64,000 bases of DNA, taken from assembly GCF_030316855.1 (NCBI RefSeq), contig NZ_JASZYR010000001.1:744001-808000 (forward strand), in the 5' to 3' direction. Source of the stretch: Variovorax sp. J22P240. GTDB taxonomy: Bacteria; Pseudomonadota; Gammaproteobacteria; Burkholderiales; Burkholderiaceae_C. The position numbers and the translations under genes were made by a program. Positions 16,614 to 24,948 of the stretch are shown here, one piece after another. The stretch's first letter is position 1, and each line of letters starts with the position of its first letter. Below the pieces are notes generated by a model that saw only the letters and a program-made list of their open reading frames with translations, ran no database searches and was not told the origin of the DNA.

Positions 16614-18968
16614 ATGCAGAAAATCATTCGCCAGCTCGCCGCAGAGATCAAGGTCGGCGAGCATCAGGTGAAGGCCGCCGTCGATCTGCTCGACGGTGGT
16701 GCCACCGTGCCCTTCATCGCGCGCTACCGCAAGGAAGCCACCGATGGCCTCGACGACATCCAGTTGCGCGAACTCGAGGCTCGACTGTCCTATCTGCGCG
16801 AACTCGAAGACCGCCGTGCGGCAGTCCTGAAGAGCATCGACGAACAGGGCAAGTTGACGCCGGAACTCCGCGCCGCGATCGACGCCGCGCCGACCAAGCA
16901 GGAACTGGAAGACCTCTACCTGCCCTTCAAGCCCAAGCGCCGCACCAAGGGCCAGATGGCGCGCGAGGCCGGTATCGAACCGCTGGCCGACAAGCTCTTT
17001 GCCGACCCGACGCTGAACCCGTCCGATGAGGCCGCCGCCTTCGTGAAACCTGCTGCCGACGGCCTGGACTTCTCGACGGTGCCCCTGGTGCTCGACGGCG
17101 TGCGCGACATCCTCTCCGAGCGCTGGGCCGAAGACGCCGCACTGGTGCAGCGCCTGCGCGAATGGCTGTGGGCCGAGGGACTCTTCAAGTCCGGCCTGAT
17201 GGCCGGCAAGGACGAGAACAACGCCGATATCGCCAAGTTCCGCGACTACTTCGACTACGACGAGCCCATCGGCCGCGTGCCATCGCACCGCGCGCTGGCG
17301 GTGTTCCGCGGGCGTGCGCAGGAAATCCTCGACGCCAAGCTGGTGCTGCCGGTCGAGCCCGAGCCGGGCAAGCCCTCCATCGCCGAAGGCAAGATCGCAC
17401 TTCACCTGGGATGGAGCCATGCCGGCCGTCCGGCCGACGACTTGCTCCGCAAGTGCGTGGCATGGACCTGGCGGGTCAAGCTGTCGCTGTCGACCGAGCG
17501 CGACCTCTTCACGCGCCTGCGCGAAGAGGCCGAGAAGGTCGCGATCAAGGTCTTCGCCGACAACCTGCGCGACCTGCTGCTCGCCGCACCGGCTGGCCAG
17601 CGCGTGGTGATGGGCCTGGACCCGGGCATCCGCACCGGCGTGAAGGTGGCGGTGGTCGATGCGACCGGCAAGCTGGTCGAGACCGCGACCGTCTTCCCGC
17701 ACGAGCCTCGCAAGGACTGGGAAGGCTCGCTGCACACGCTCGGCAAGCTCTGCGCGAAGCACGGCGTGAACCTGATCGCCATCGGCAACGGCACCGCGAG
17801 CCGCGAGACCGACAAGCTGGCCGCCGACCTCATCAAGCTGCTGGCGAAGATGACGGCGCAGGCCGGTGCGCCGGACGTGAACGTCGACAAGGTGGTGGTA
17901 AGCGAGGCGGGCGCCTCGGTCTACTCGGCGAGCGAATTTGCCTCGCAGGAGATGCCAGACGTCGACGTGAGCCTGCGGGGTGCCGCGAGCATCGCGCGCC
18001 GACTGCAGGACCCGCTGGCCGAGCTGGTGAAGATCGATCCCAAGTCGATCGGCGTGGGCCAGTACCAGCACGACGTGAACCAGAGCGAACTCGCGCGCAC
18101 CCTGCATGCGGTCGTCGAGGATTGCGTGAACTCGGTCGGCGTGGACCTCAACACCGCGAGCGTGCCGCTGCTATCGCGCGTGTCAGGCCTGTCGGCGAGC
18201 GTGGCCAAGGCCGTGGTGCGCTGGCGCGAAGCCAACGGCGCGTTTGCGAGCCGCCAGCAGTTGCTGGACGTGAGCGGCTTCGGCGCCAAGACCTTCGAGC
18301 AGAGCGCGGGCTTCCTGCGTATCCGCGGCGGCTCGAATCCGCTCGACCTGACGGGCGTGCATCCGGAAACCTATCCGGTGGTCGAGAAGATGATCGAAAC
18401 GACGGGCAAGCCCGTCGCCGAGCTGATGGGTCGCGCCGAGATGCTGAAGACGCTCAAGCCCGAACTTTTCGCGAATGAAAAGTTCGGCGTCATCACTGTC
18501 AAGGACATCCTCGGCGAACTCGAGAAGCCCGGCCGCGACCCGCGCCCCGACTTCAAGGTCGCGCGCTTCAACGATGGCGTCGAGGACATCAAGGACCTGG
18601 TCGAGGGCATGGTGCTCGAAGGCACGGTGAGCAATGTGGCGCAGTTCGGCGCCTTCGTCGATCTCGGCGTGCATCAGGACGGCCTGGTGCACGTGAGCCA
18701 GCTCTCGCACAAGTTCGTCAACGACGCACGCGAGGTCGTGAAGACCGGCGACATCGTCAAGGTCAAGGTGATGGAAGTCGACGTGGCGCGCAAGCGCATC
18801 GGCCTGTCGATGAAGCTCGACGCAGCGCCTTCCCGGCGCGACGGTCCGCGCGAGAACCGCTTCGAAGGGGCAGGGCGCGGGCAGCAGGGCCCGCGGCGCG
18901 ACAACTCGCCGCAGCCGGCAGGCCAGATGGCGTCGGCCTTCGCGAAGCTCCAAGGCTTGCGCAAGTAA
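16614..18968 (+). CDS. tex: Tex, RNA-binding transcription accessory protein
   Basis: A 784-residue cytosolic nucleic-acid-binding protein, the normal length for Tex. Order of domains: an N-terminal helical region with VPFIARYRKEATDGLDD and LYLPFKPKRRTKG; a YqgF/RNase H-like domain around residue 336 with GLDPGIRTGVKVAVVD; helix-hairpin-helix segments (VNSVGVDLNTAS, LLDVSGFGAKTFEQSAGFLR); and a C-terminal S1 domain at about residues 660-733 (GTVSNVAQFGAFVDLGVHQD). A Gly/Arg-rich tail ends the protein. The start was set at MQKIIRQLAAEI; the open frame upstream lies over the divergent membrane gene. Tex affects transcription and virulence gene expression in other bacteria. Confidence 0.97.
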   Translation: MQKIIRQLAAEIKVGEHQVKAAVDLLDGGATVPFIARYRKEATDGLDDIQLRELEARLSYLRELEDRRAAVLKSIDEQGKLTPELRAAIDAAPTKQELEDLYLPFKPKRRTKGQMAREAGIEPLADKLFADPTLNPSDEAAAFVKPAADGLDFSTVPLVLDGVRDILSERWAEDAALVQRLREWLWAEGLFKSGLMAGKDENNADIAKFRDYFDYDEPIGRVPSHRALAVFRGRAQEILDAKLVLPVEPEPGKPSIAEGKIALHLGWSHAGRPADDLLRKCVAWTWRVKLSLSTERDLFTRLREEAEKVAIKVFADNLRDLLLAAPAGQRVVMGLDPGIRTGVKVAVVDATGKLVETATVFPHEPRKDWEGSLHTLGKLCAKHGVNLIAIGNGTASRETDKLAADLIKLLAKMTAQAGAPDVNVDKVVVSEAGASVYSASEFASQEMPDVDVSLRGAASIARRLQDPLAELVKIDPKSIGVGQYQHDVNQSELARTLHAVVEDCVNSVGVDLNTASVPLLSRVSGLSASVAKAVVRWREANGAFASRQQLLDVSGFGAKTFEQSAGFLRIRGGSNPLDLTGVHPETYPVVEKMIETTGKPVAELMGRAEMLKTLKPELFANEKFGVITVKDILGELEKPGRDPRPDFKVARFNDGVEDIKDLVEGMVLEGTVSNVAQFGAFVDLGVHQDGLVHVSQLSHKFVNDAREVVKTGDIVKVKVMEVDVARKRIGLSMKLDAAPSRRDGPRENRFEGAGRGQQGPRRDNSPQPAGQMASAFAKLQGLRK

Positions 18969-19015
18969 GTGGAAACCGTGGCCGGCGGCGCACGATTCTT
19001 GCCAGTGGATGCGGC

Positions 19016-20086
19016 ATGAAAGCGCTTTGCATCTACGCCGGGCCGGCCGCCCGCGAACACATCGCCGCGCAGGGCCTGCGTCCGCAGGACGTGCGCACCA
19101 TTCCCGGTGCGGCCGGTGGACCCAAGGGCCTGATCCTCGGGCCGATCGACCGCTTTCTCTTCGGTGATTGGCTGCCGCAGGCCGTGCAGCCCATCGACCT
19201 GGTGGGTGCATCGATCGGCGCATGGCGGCTGGCCAATGCCTGCCTTGGCAATGCGCGGAAGGCTTTCGAAGAGTTCGAGCACGGCTACATCCACCAGCAT
19301 TTCGAAGTGCCGGCGGGCCAGAAGCGCCTGAGCGCAAAACAGGTCAGCGCGCAATTCGGCGAAGGATTGCGCAGCTTCTATGGCGGGCGCTCGGCCGAAG
19401 TGCTGGGGCATTCGCGCTACCGGCTGCACGTGATCACCTCGCGCGGCCGCCACATCCTCGGACGGGAAGGGCGGGCGCGCACGCCGATGGGCTACCTTGG
19501 CGCCTTCATCACCAACAGCGTGCACCGCAAGAGCCTCGGCGCGTGGCTGGAGCGCGTGGTGTTCTCGACACCGGGCGCGACGCTGCCTTTCGGCACGCGG
19601 GACTTCCGCACACGGCAGGTCGATCTGCGCGAAGGCAATTTCGAGCTCGCGCTGCAGGCCTCGTGCTCGATCCCTTTCATGCTCGAAGCCGTGCACGACA
19701 TCCCGGGCGCCCCGCCGGGCGCCTACTGGGACGGCGGCATCACCGACTACCACCTGCACCTGGACTACGGCAACGCGGACGGCATCGTCCTGTACCCACA
19801 TTTCCAGAAGGCCGTGGTGCCGGGCTGGCTCGACAAGGGACTCAAGTGGCGTCACAAGCCCACCGGCTTCCTCGACCGCATGGTCGTTCTGGCGCCGAAC
19901 CCGGAATGGGTCAAGGGCCTGCCGAACGGCAAGCTGCCCGACCGCAATGACTTCGTTCGCTACGGCAACGACGCCCCGGCGCGAATCAAGTCCTGGAGCA
20001 CCGCGGCGCAGGAGTCGCGCCGGTTGGCGGACGAATTCGCGGAATGGCTGCACGGCGGCAGCGAGCGCGACGTCCTGCCGCTGTGA
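19016..20086 (+). CDS. Patatin-like phospholipase/acyl hydrolase
   Basis: A 356-residue cytosolic hydrolase with a patatin-type Ser-Asp dyad. The oxyanion loop is GAAGGPKG (residues 31-38), the nucleophile elbow is GASIG (Ser66), and the catalytic Asp239 is in YWDGGITD. It should cleave acyl esters of lipids. No signal peptide is seen; MKALCIYAGP begins directly with the first strand. It follows tex by 47 bases in the same direction and may share its transcript. The substrate is unknown. Confidence 0.85.
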   Translation: MKALCIYAGPAAREHIAAQGLRPQDVRTIPGAAGGPKGLILGPIDRFLFGDWLPQAVQPIDLVGASIGAWRLANACLGNARKAFEEFEHGYIHQHFEVPAGQKRLSAKQVSAQFGEGLRSFYGGRSAEVLGHSRYRLHVITSRGRHILGREGRARTPMGYLGAFITNSVHRKSLGAWLERVVFSTPGATLPFGTRDFRTRQVDLREGNFELALQASCSIPFMLEAVHDIPGAPPGAYWDGGITDYHLHLDYGNADGIVLYPHFQKAVVPGWLDKGLKWRHKPTGFLDRMVVLAPNPEWVKGLPNGKLPDRNDFVRYGNDAPARIKSWSTAAQESRRLADEFAEWLHGGSERDVLPL

Positions 20087-20129
20087 GGCTTCGGCACGGC
20101 TAAAGTGGAGGCCATACCGGAGACATCTC

Positions 20130-20351
20130 ATGAACGCGACCCGAATCATCGGATTGATCCTGATCGTGGCAGGCATCGCCGCCTTGGGCACGGGCGGCTT
20201 CAGTTTCACCAAGGAGACGCATCAGCTCAAGCTCGGTCCGGTCGAGCTGTCGGTGAAGGAAAAGCAGAAAGTGAACTTCCCGATCTGGGCCGGCGTTGCT
20301 GCCATCGTGGTCGGCGGAGCGTTGCTGGTGTTTGGCGGCAAGAAGGGTTGA
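20130..20351 (+). CDS. Small two-helix membrane protein (DUF3185-like)
   Basis: A 73-residue protein with two predicted membrane helices, IIGLILIVAGIAALGTGGF near the N-terminus and WAGVAAIVVGGALLVFGG near the C-terminus. They are separated by a charged loop (TKETHQLKLGPVELSVKEKQ). This pattern matches the small DUF3185-type membrane proteins common in proteobacteria. The function is unknown. A weak GGAG-like site precedes the ATG. It ends ten bases before the convergent nitrile hydratase operon stop. Confidence 0.7.
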   Translation: MNATRIIGLILIVAGIAALGTGGFSFTKETHQLKLGPVELSVKEKQKVNFPIWAGVAAIVVGGALLVFGGKKG

Positions 20352-20360
20352 TCGCGTGGC

Positions 20361-20726
20361 TCAGCGAAAGTCCTGATCGCAAAGCTCGATCGGCTGGCCG
20401 TGCGGCGTGCGGTCGGCGGCGCGGTCCCAGGCATCGCGGTAGCGCGTCAGTTCTTCGCCGGAGCTGGCACCCTTGCTCGCGACGAGCGATTCCAGCGCCG
20501 CCAGCCAGTGGCGGTAGTAGGTGTCGCCCAGGTCCCCATCGCCGGAGGCCTGCGCGGCGGTGATCTGTCGGGCCAGCGTATCGGCCCACTCGGGCCAGGT
20601 GAACAGTCCGCGCTGATGCAGGGACACGGCCATCGCGAAGGCATGCGCCTCCCACGGTTCGCGGAAGACCGGTTCGATGCCGTCGTCCGTCGGCATGCCG
20701 GGCAGCAAGGGCGTCGATGGCGTCAT
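20361..20726 (-). CDS. Nitrile hydratase accessory protein
   Basis: A 121-residue protein that looks like the N-terminal half of a nitrile hydratase beta subunit: FREPWEAHAFAMAVSLHQRG parallels FHATWEAHALALTLAMGGTG in the beta subunit encoded just upstream. This is the hallmark of the accessory (activator, P14K-like) proteins that help load cobalt into the alpha subunit and mature the enzyme. The ATG at 20726 overlaps the beta stop (ATGA), so it is the third gene of the operon. No separate cobalt transporter is present in the window. Confidence 0.88.
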   Translation of the reverse strand: MTPSTPLLPGMPTDDGIEPVFREPWEAHAFAMAVSLHQRGLFTWPEWADTLARQITAAQASGDGDLGDTYYRHWLAALESLVASKGASSGEELTRYRDAWDRAADRTPHGQPIELCDQDFR

Positions 20727-21385
20727 GCGGCGGACTCCAGATAGCTTTCCCACGCATCCACCGACACGCTGAGTCCTGCCTCGGTGCCGGCTCCCCACAG
20801 TGTGTGGCCGTCGAAGACGACCGTGTAGAGCCATTGCGGCTGCTCGCCCAGGCCTTGCGCATGCGCGTCGGCGAAGACGTGCATGCCATGCAGATGCTCG
20901 ACGGTGCCGACCTTGCCTTGCACGTAGCCGGGCAGGCGGGTGTGATGGTCGACGTGGCCGGTCCGGGTCCGCACGCGCTGGCCGACTGCGAAGCGCGCCG
21001 GTGCGGTTGCGGGCCTTTCGGTGGCCGAGCCTTTGGCGAGCGCGGCAGGCACATCGGCCGCATGGAGCACGCGCTTCACGGGCTGCGGCGGATGCAGCAT
21101 GCGGCCCGCGGCGACTTCGTCCGGCAGCACTTGCGAGCGCTCGGCCATCAGTTTCTCGAGTGCGGCCAGCCAGATCTGGTAGTAACTCAGCCGGGCGTAG
21201 TTCGGCAGCGTCTCGCGCGCGCTGCGGCTGATATCGATGTTCCATGAGCCGGTGCCGCCCATGGCAAGCGTCAACGCCAATGCATGCGCTTCCCACGTCG
21301 CATGAAACGGCTCTCCCTCCGGCTCCGGCACGATCGCTCCGGGCATGTCACGCCCGCCAAGGTCTGCATGGGTGGTGTAGTTCAT
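20723..21385 (-). CDS. nthB: Nitrile hydratase beta subunit
   Basis: A 220-residue cytosolic subunit of the enzyme that hydrates nitriles to amides. The N-terminal half has FHATWEAHALALTLAMGGTG and LSYYQIWLAALEKLMAE. The C-terminal half is the SH3-like barrel with RFAVGQRVRTR, DHHTRLPGYVQGKVGTVE and WLYTVVFDGHTLWG, all typical of the family. The ATG at 21385 shares one base with the alpha stop (TGATG), so translation is coupled. It pairs with the cobalt-binding alpha subunit encoded upstream. Confidence 0.95.
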   Translation of the reverse strand: MNYTTHADLGGRDMPGAIVPEPEGEPFHATWEAHALALTLAMGGTGSWNIDISRSARETLPNYARLSYYQIWLAALEKLMAERSQVLPDEVAAGRMLHPPQPVKRVLHAADVPAALAKGSATERPATAPARFAVGQRVRTRTGHVDHHTRLPGYVQGKVGTVEHLHGMHVFADAHAQGLGEQPQWLYTVVFDGHTLWGAGTEAGLSVSVDAWESYLESAA

Positions 21386-22017
21386 CACGCAGCCTCCGGG
21401 GCGCGGGCGAGGCCGGTGCCGATCATCGAATCGCGCGTGACCAGTTCGGCCAGTTGCTCTTCGCTCCAGCCCTCGGTGCCGGCCGGGCGTTGGGGGATCA
21501 CGAGGTAACGAACTTCGGCGGTGGAGTCCCAGACGCGGATCGCGGTCGATTCCGGCAGTTGCACGCCGAATTCGGCCAGCACGCCGCGCGGGTCCTTGAC
21601 CGCCCGCGAGCGGTAGGGCGCGCTCTTGTACCAGGTGGGCGGCAAGCCCAGCACCGGCCACGGATAGCAGCTGCACAGCGTGCAGACCACCATGTGATGA
21701 CGATCGTCGGTGTTGGCCACGGCGACCATGTGCTCGCCCTGTCGGCCGGTGAAGCCGAGCGAGGCGATCGCGGCGGTGGCGTCCTTCATCAGCCAGTCAT
21801 GGAACACCGGATCGGCCCAGGCCCTTGCGACCACGCGCGCGCCATTGCGCGGGCCGATCTTCGTCTGGTAGGTGTCGATGAGCACGTCGAGCGCGGCCGG
21901 GTCGATGTAGCCCTTTTGCGTGAGCACGGTTTCGAGTGCGCGGACCCGAAGGTCCATCTCGCCGAGCTCGCTATGGTCGTCGTCGTGATCGTGGTGATGG
22001 TCGTGATCGTGTGCCAT
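21385..22017 (-). CDS. nthA: Nitrile hydratase alpha subunit, cobalt type
   Basis: A 210-residue subunit carrying the metal site [10 protein letters not shown], with Cys112, Cys115, Ser116 and Cys117. Thr between the first Cys and Leu is the signature of cobalt enzymes; iron enzymes have Ser there. [19 protein letters not shown] and [12 protein letters not shown] match the family. The N-terminus is unusual: seven His among residues 3-15, mixed with Asp, which could gather cobalt or nickel. I chose ATG 22017; a TTG eight codons upstream is also open. It is the first gene of alpha-beta-accessory and diverges from a Bug receptor gene 87 bases away. Confidence 0.95.
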   Translation of the reverse strand: MAHDHDHHHDHDDDHSELGEMDLRVRALETVLTQKGYIDPAALDVLIDTYQTKIGPRNGARVVARAWADPVFHDWLMKDATAAIASLGFTGRQGEHMVAVANTDDRHHMVVCTLCSCYPWPVLGLPPTWYKSAPYRSRAVKDPRGVLAEFGVQLPESTAIRVWDSTAEVRYLVIPQRPAGTEGWSEEQLAELVTRDSMIGTGLARAPEAA

Positions 22018-22104
22018 GGCGCATGCTAGCGCGGCGGGCAAACCCTGAGGAGCGGCGCATGGGCCACCTTACAGAATGCGCACTCGAAACAAGGGAGATC
22101 TTCG

Positions 22105-23091
22105 ATGCCAGCTATCCGCCTGACCCGCCGCGCCTTCAACCTGTCGACCGCTGCCGCAGCGGTGTCGATCGCGGCGCCTTCATTGGCCCAGTCCGCATGG
22201 CCGAACAAGCCGATTCGCATCGTCGTGCCCTACACGCCGGGCGGCTTCACAGACCAGATGGCGCGGTTGATACAGCCGGGACTGCAGAGCCGGCTCGGGC
22301 AGACCATCGTCATCGACAACAAGCCGGGCGCCAACAGCCTGATCGGTGTCGATGCCGTCGCCAAGGCAGCGCCGGACGGCAGCACCTTCGGCGTCGTGAT
22401 CGCGGCCTATGCGGCCAATACGACGCTCTACCCGAAGCTGCCCTACGACCCGCGCAAGGACCTGGTCGGCGTGTCGCTGATGGGCGTGTCGCCGCTGCTC
22501 GCGGCGGTCAACAACGACGCGCCTTTCAAGACCGCCAAGGAACTGATCGACTACGCACGCGCCAACCCGGGCAAGGTGAGCTTCGGCTCGTCGGGCAACG
22601 GCTCCGCCGCGCACCTGACGAGCGAGCTGTGGAAGTCGCTCACCAAGACCTACATGATCCACATCCCGTACCGGGGCGCGGTCCCGGCGCTGACCGACCT
22701 GATGGGCGGGCAGATCCAGCTCTTCTTCGACGCGCCCACGGGGCTCATCAACCAAGGCAAGGCCGGCAAGGTGCGCCTGATCGGCGTGGCGAGCGAGCGG
22801 CGGTTGCCGGTCCTGCCCGAGGTGCCGACCTTCATCGAGCAAGGCTTCCCCGGGTTCACCGGCAGCACCTGGGCCGGCATGCTGGCCCCGGCGGGTACGC
22901 CGCGCGAGATCGTCAAGCGGATGTCGGACGAAGTGGCGCGCATCATCAAGAGCGACGAGACCAAGGCCAAGCTGGAGGCCATGGGCACCTTCCCTGCGGG
23001 CAGCACGCCGGAAGAGTTCGATGCCTTCATCGCGGCGGAGACCGCCAAGTGGGCGCAGGTCATCAAGACCGCCGGCGTCAAGCCGGACTGA
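22105..23091 (+). CDS. Bug/TctC-family tripartite tricarboxylate substrate-binding protein
   Basis: A 328-residue periplasmic solute receptor. The signal region LTRRAFNLSTAAAAVSIAAPSLAQ has twin arginines and an AQ cleavage site. The mature part opens WPNKPIRIVVPYTPGGFTDQMAR, continues with VIDNKPGANSLIGVDAVAKAAPDG and ends with typical TctC segments (STWAGMLAPAGTPREIV). A GGGAGA ribosome site precedes the ATG. No TctA/TctB membrane genes are adjacent, which is usual for the very numerous Bug proteins of Burkholderiales. The ligand (often a carboxylate or amide) is unknown; the neighbouring nitrile hydratase makes an amide- or acid-related ligand an attractive guess. Confidence 0.92.
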   Translation: MPAIRLTRRAFNLSTAAAAVSIAAPSLAQSAWPNKPIRIVVPYTPGGFTDQMARLIQPGLQSRLGQTIVIDNKPGANSLIGVDAVAKAAPDGSTFGVVIAAYAANTTLYPKLPYDPRKDLVGVSLMGVSPLLAAVNNDAPFKTAKELIDYARANPGKVSFGSSGNGSAAHLTSELWKSLTKTYMIHIPYRGAVPALTDLMGGQIQLFFDAPTGLINQGKAGKVRLIGVASERRLPVLPEVPTFIEQGFPGFTGSTWAGMLAPAGTPREIVKRMSDEVARIIKSDETKAKLEAMGTFPAGSTPEEFDAFIAAETAKWAQVIKTAGVKPD

Positions 23092-23100
23092 ATCCGGGCC

Positions 23101-23967
23101 TCAGGCGGCCTTGGCGAATGCAGCGCCGACCGAGGCGATCGTCGCATTGCGGGCCTCCATCGAAGCGGTGCTTTGCGTGAGGTACACGGCAGCCAAGATC
23201 GGCCCGCGACCGGGTGGACGCAGGATTGCGATGACGTTGGCCGTGCCCCGGTCTCCCGAGCCGGTCTTGTCGCCGACCACCCAGTCCGCCGGAACGCCGG
23301 CGCGCAGGCGCTGGCCGCCGGTCTGGTTGGCGTCGAGCCAGCGCAAGAGCTGGGCGCGCGATGGCTGCGAGAGCGCATCGCCCAAAAGAATCTTTTGCAT
23401 GTCGCCGAGCATGGCAGCCGGCGTGGTGGTGTCGCGAGGGTCGCCGGGGCGGGCCTCGTTCAGTGCGGTCTCGGTGCGGTCAAGGCGTGTGCGCTTGTCG
23501 CCGAGTGAGCGCGTGTAGCGCGTCAGGCCGGCCGGGCCGCCAATGCTCGCGAGCATCAGGTTTCCCGCCGTGTTGTCGCTGCGCGTGATGGCGGCTTCGC
23601 AGATCTCCGCCACCGTCATCCCTGCGCTGCCAACGTGCTTTTCGGTAACCGGGGAGTAGTCCACCAAGTCACGCTGACTGAAGACGACGCGGCGATCCAG
23701 CCGCTCTTTCTGCTGGTCGACGCGAGCCAGGATCGCCGTGGCGGCCAGGAACTTGAAGGTGCTGCACATGGGAAAGCGCTCGTCCTCGCGATGGCCGGCG
23801 CGTATGCGGCTGCCGGTGTCGAGCACCGAGATGCCGAGGCGGGCGCCGCTGGCCTTTTCGATCTCCGCGAAGCGTTGGGAAAGCTCGGCCTTGTCGCCCG
23901 CATGGGCGAGGGTGGCGACACCGGACAGGCAAGCCATCAGGCCGGTTGAAAACAGTCGTCGATCCAT
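23101..23967 (-). CDS. Class A beta-lactamase
   Basis: A 288-residue periplasmic serine beta-lactamase. The signal peptide ends near AHAG. All catalytic motifs are present: STFK (nucleophile at residue 69 by raw count, Ambler Ser70), SDN (130-132), Glu166 in RTETALNE and KTG (234-236). Ambler Cys69 is present (MCSTFK) as in carbapenemases and Burkholderia Pen enzymes, but position 238 is Gly in KTGSGDRG, so the carbapenemase disulfide cannot form. AAGGAG lies eight bases before the ATG. The AmpR-like regulator diverges from it, so expression is probably inducible. It is most likely a chromosomal penicillinase or cephalosporinase of the genus. Confidence 0.96.
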   Translation of the reverse strand: MDRRLFSTGLMACLSGVATLAHAGDKAELSQRFAEIEKASGARLGISVLDTGSRIRAGHREDERFPMCSTFKFLAATAILARVDQQKERLDRRVVFSQRDLVDYSPVTEKHVGSAGMTVAEICEAAITRSDNTAGNLMLASIGGPAGLTRYTRSLGDKRTRLDRTETALNEARPGDPRDTTTPAAMLGDMQKILLGDALSQPSRAQLLRWLDANQTGGQRLRAGVPADWVVGDKTGSGDRGTANVIAILRPPGRGPILAAVYLTQSTASMEARNATIASVGAAFAKAA

Positions 23968-24029
23968 TCATCGTTCTCCTTGAAAGCGGCGTACTTTCCG
24001 CGCATCTGGCCGATGGCACAAACGATGGT

Positions 24030-24053
24030 ATTTTCTGGATCGCAAAAGAAAAT
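24030..24053. promoter_or_regulatory. Candidate LysR/AmpR operator between regulator and beta-lactamase
   Basis: An inverted repeat ATTTTCT-N10-AGAAAAT lies in the 98-base divergent region, 13 bases before the regulator start. AT-rich dyads of this kind are where LysR-type proteins such as AmpR bind to control both genes. Confidence 0.5.
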
Positions 24054-24065
24054 CTTTCGGCTCGA

Positions 24066-24941
24066 ATGGCGCGTCCTCATCTCCCCCTCAACGCCTTGCG
24101 CGCCTTCGAATGCTCCGCACGCCATCTGAGCTTCACTCTGGCGGCGAGCGAACTCAACGTGACGCAGGCGGCCGTGAGCCAGCAGGTGCGCGGACTAGAA
24201 GCCCGCCTCGGCGTCGCCTTGTTCCGTCGCCTGCCGCGCGGCCTCGCGCTCACGGATGAAGGCCACGCATTGCTGCCCGTGCTGGCGGATGCCTTCGGCC
24301 GCATCGAAGCGGTCATCCAGCAGTTCGACAACGGGCACTTCTTCGAGGTGCTCAGCATCGGCGTGGTGGGCACCTTCGCGGTCGGCTGGCTGATGCCGCG
24401 GCTGCGGCTGTTTCGCGAGAGCTGCCCGTTCATCGATCTGCGCCTGATGACGCACAACAACGTGGTGGACCTGGCGGCGGAAGGTCTTGATTTCGCGATC
24501 CGCTTCGGCGACGGCAACTGGCCGGGCCTGCACGCCGATCACCTGCTCTCGGCGCCGCTGGCGGTGCTGTGCGCGCCATCCGTGGCCGCGCGAGTGCGGC
24601 GGGCGCAGGATCTCGTGCATGAGACGCTACTGCGCTCCTACCGCGCCGAGGACTGGCCGGGTTGGTTCGCCGCCGCGGGTATCGACGCACCGGCGATCCG
24701 TGGACCCGTGTTCGATTCATCGCGCCTGATGGTCGAGGCCGCGATGCAGGGCGCGGGCGTGGCGCTCGCGCCGGCCTCGATGTTCGAGCGCGAGCTTCAG
24801 GACGGCCGGCTCGCACGACCGCTGTCCATCGAGGTCAAGACCGGTGACTACTGGTTGACCCGTCTCCGGTCGCGAACGTTGAGCCCGTCTATGAAGCTGT
24901 TCCGCGACTGGCTGCTGGGCCAGACCGGCACAGCCTCCTGA
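24066..24941 (+). CDS. AmpR-like LysR-family transcriptional regulator
   Basis: A 291-residue LysR-type regulator. The N-terminal winged helix reads LPLNALRAFECSARHLSFTLAASELNVTQAAVSQQVRGLE, closely resembling AmpR/PenR/GcvA. The effector domain has SIGVVGTFAVGWLMPRLRLF and DFAIRFGDGNWPGLHADHL, segments also seen in AmpR. It diverges from a class A beta-lactamase with a candidate dyad between them, the classical ampR-bla arrangement. AmpR proteins sense peptidoglycan recycling fragments and activate the lactamase. The ATG at 24066 was chosen as the first start in line with AmpR-type N-termini. Confidence 0.9.
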   Translation: MARPHLPLNALRAFECSARHLSFTLAASELNVTQAAVSQQVRGLEARLGVALFRRLPRGLALTDEGHALLPVLADAFGRIEAVIQQFDNGHFFEVLSIGVVGTFAVGWLMPRLRLFRESCPFIDLRLMTHNNVVDLAAEGLDFAIRFGDGNWPGLHADHLLSAPLAVLCAPSVAARVRRAQDLVHETLLRSYRAEDWPGWFAAAGIDAPAIRGPVFDSSRLMVEAAMQGAGVALAPASMFERELQDGRLARPLSIEVKTGDYWLTRLRSRTLSPSMKLFRDWLLGQTGTAS

Positions 24942-24948
24942 GCGTGCG

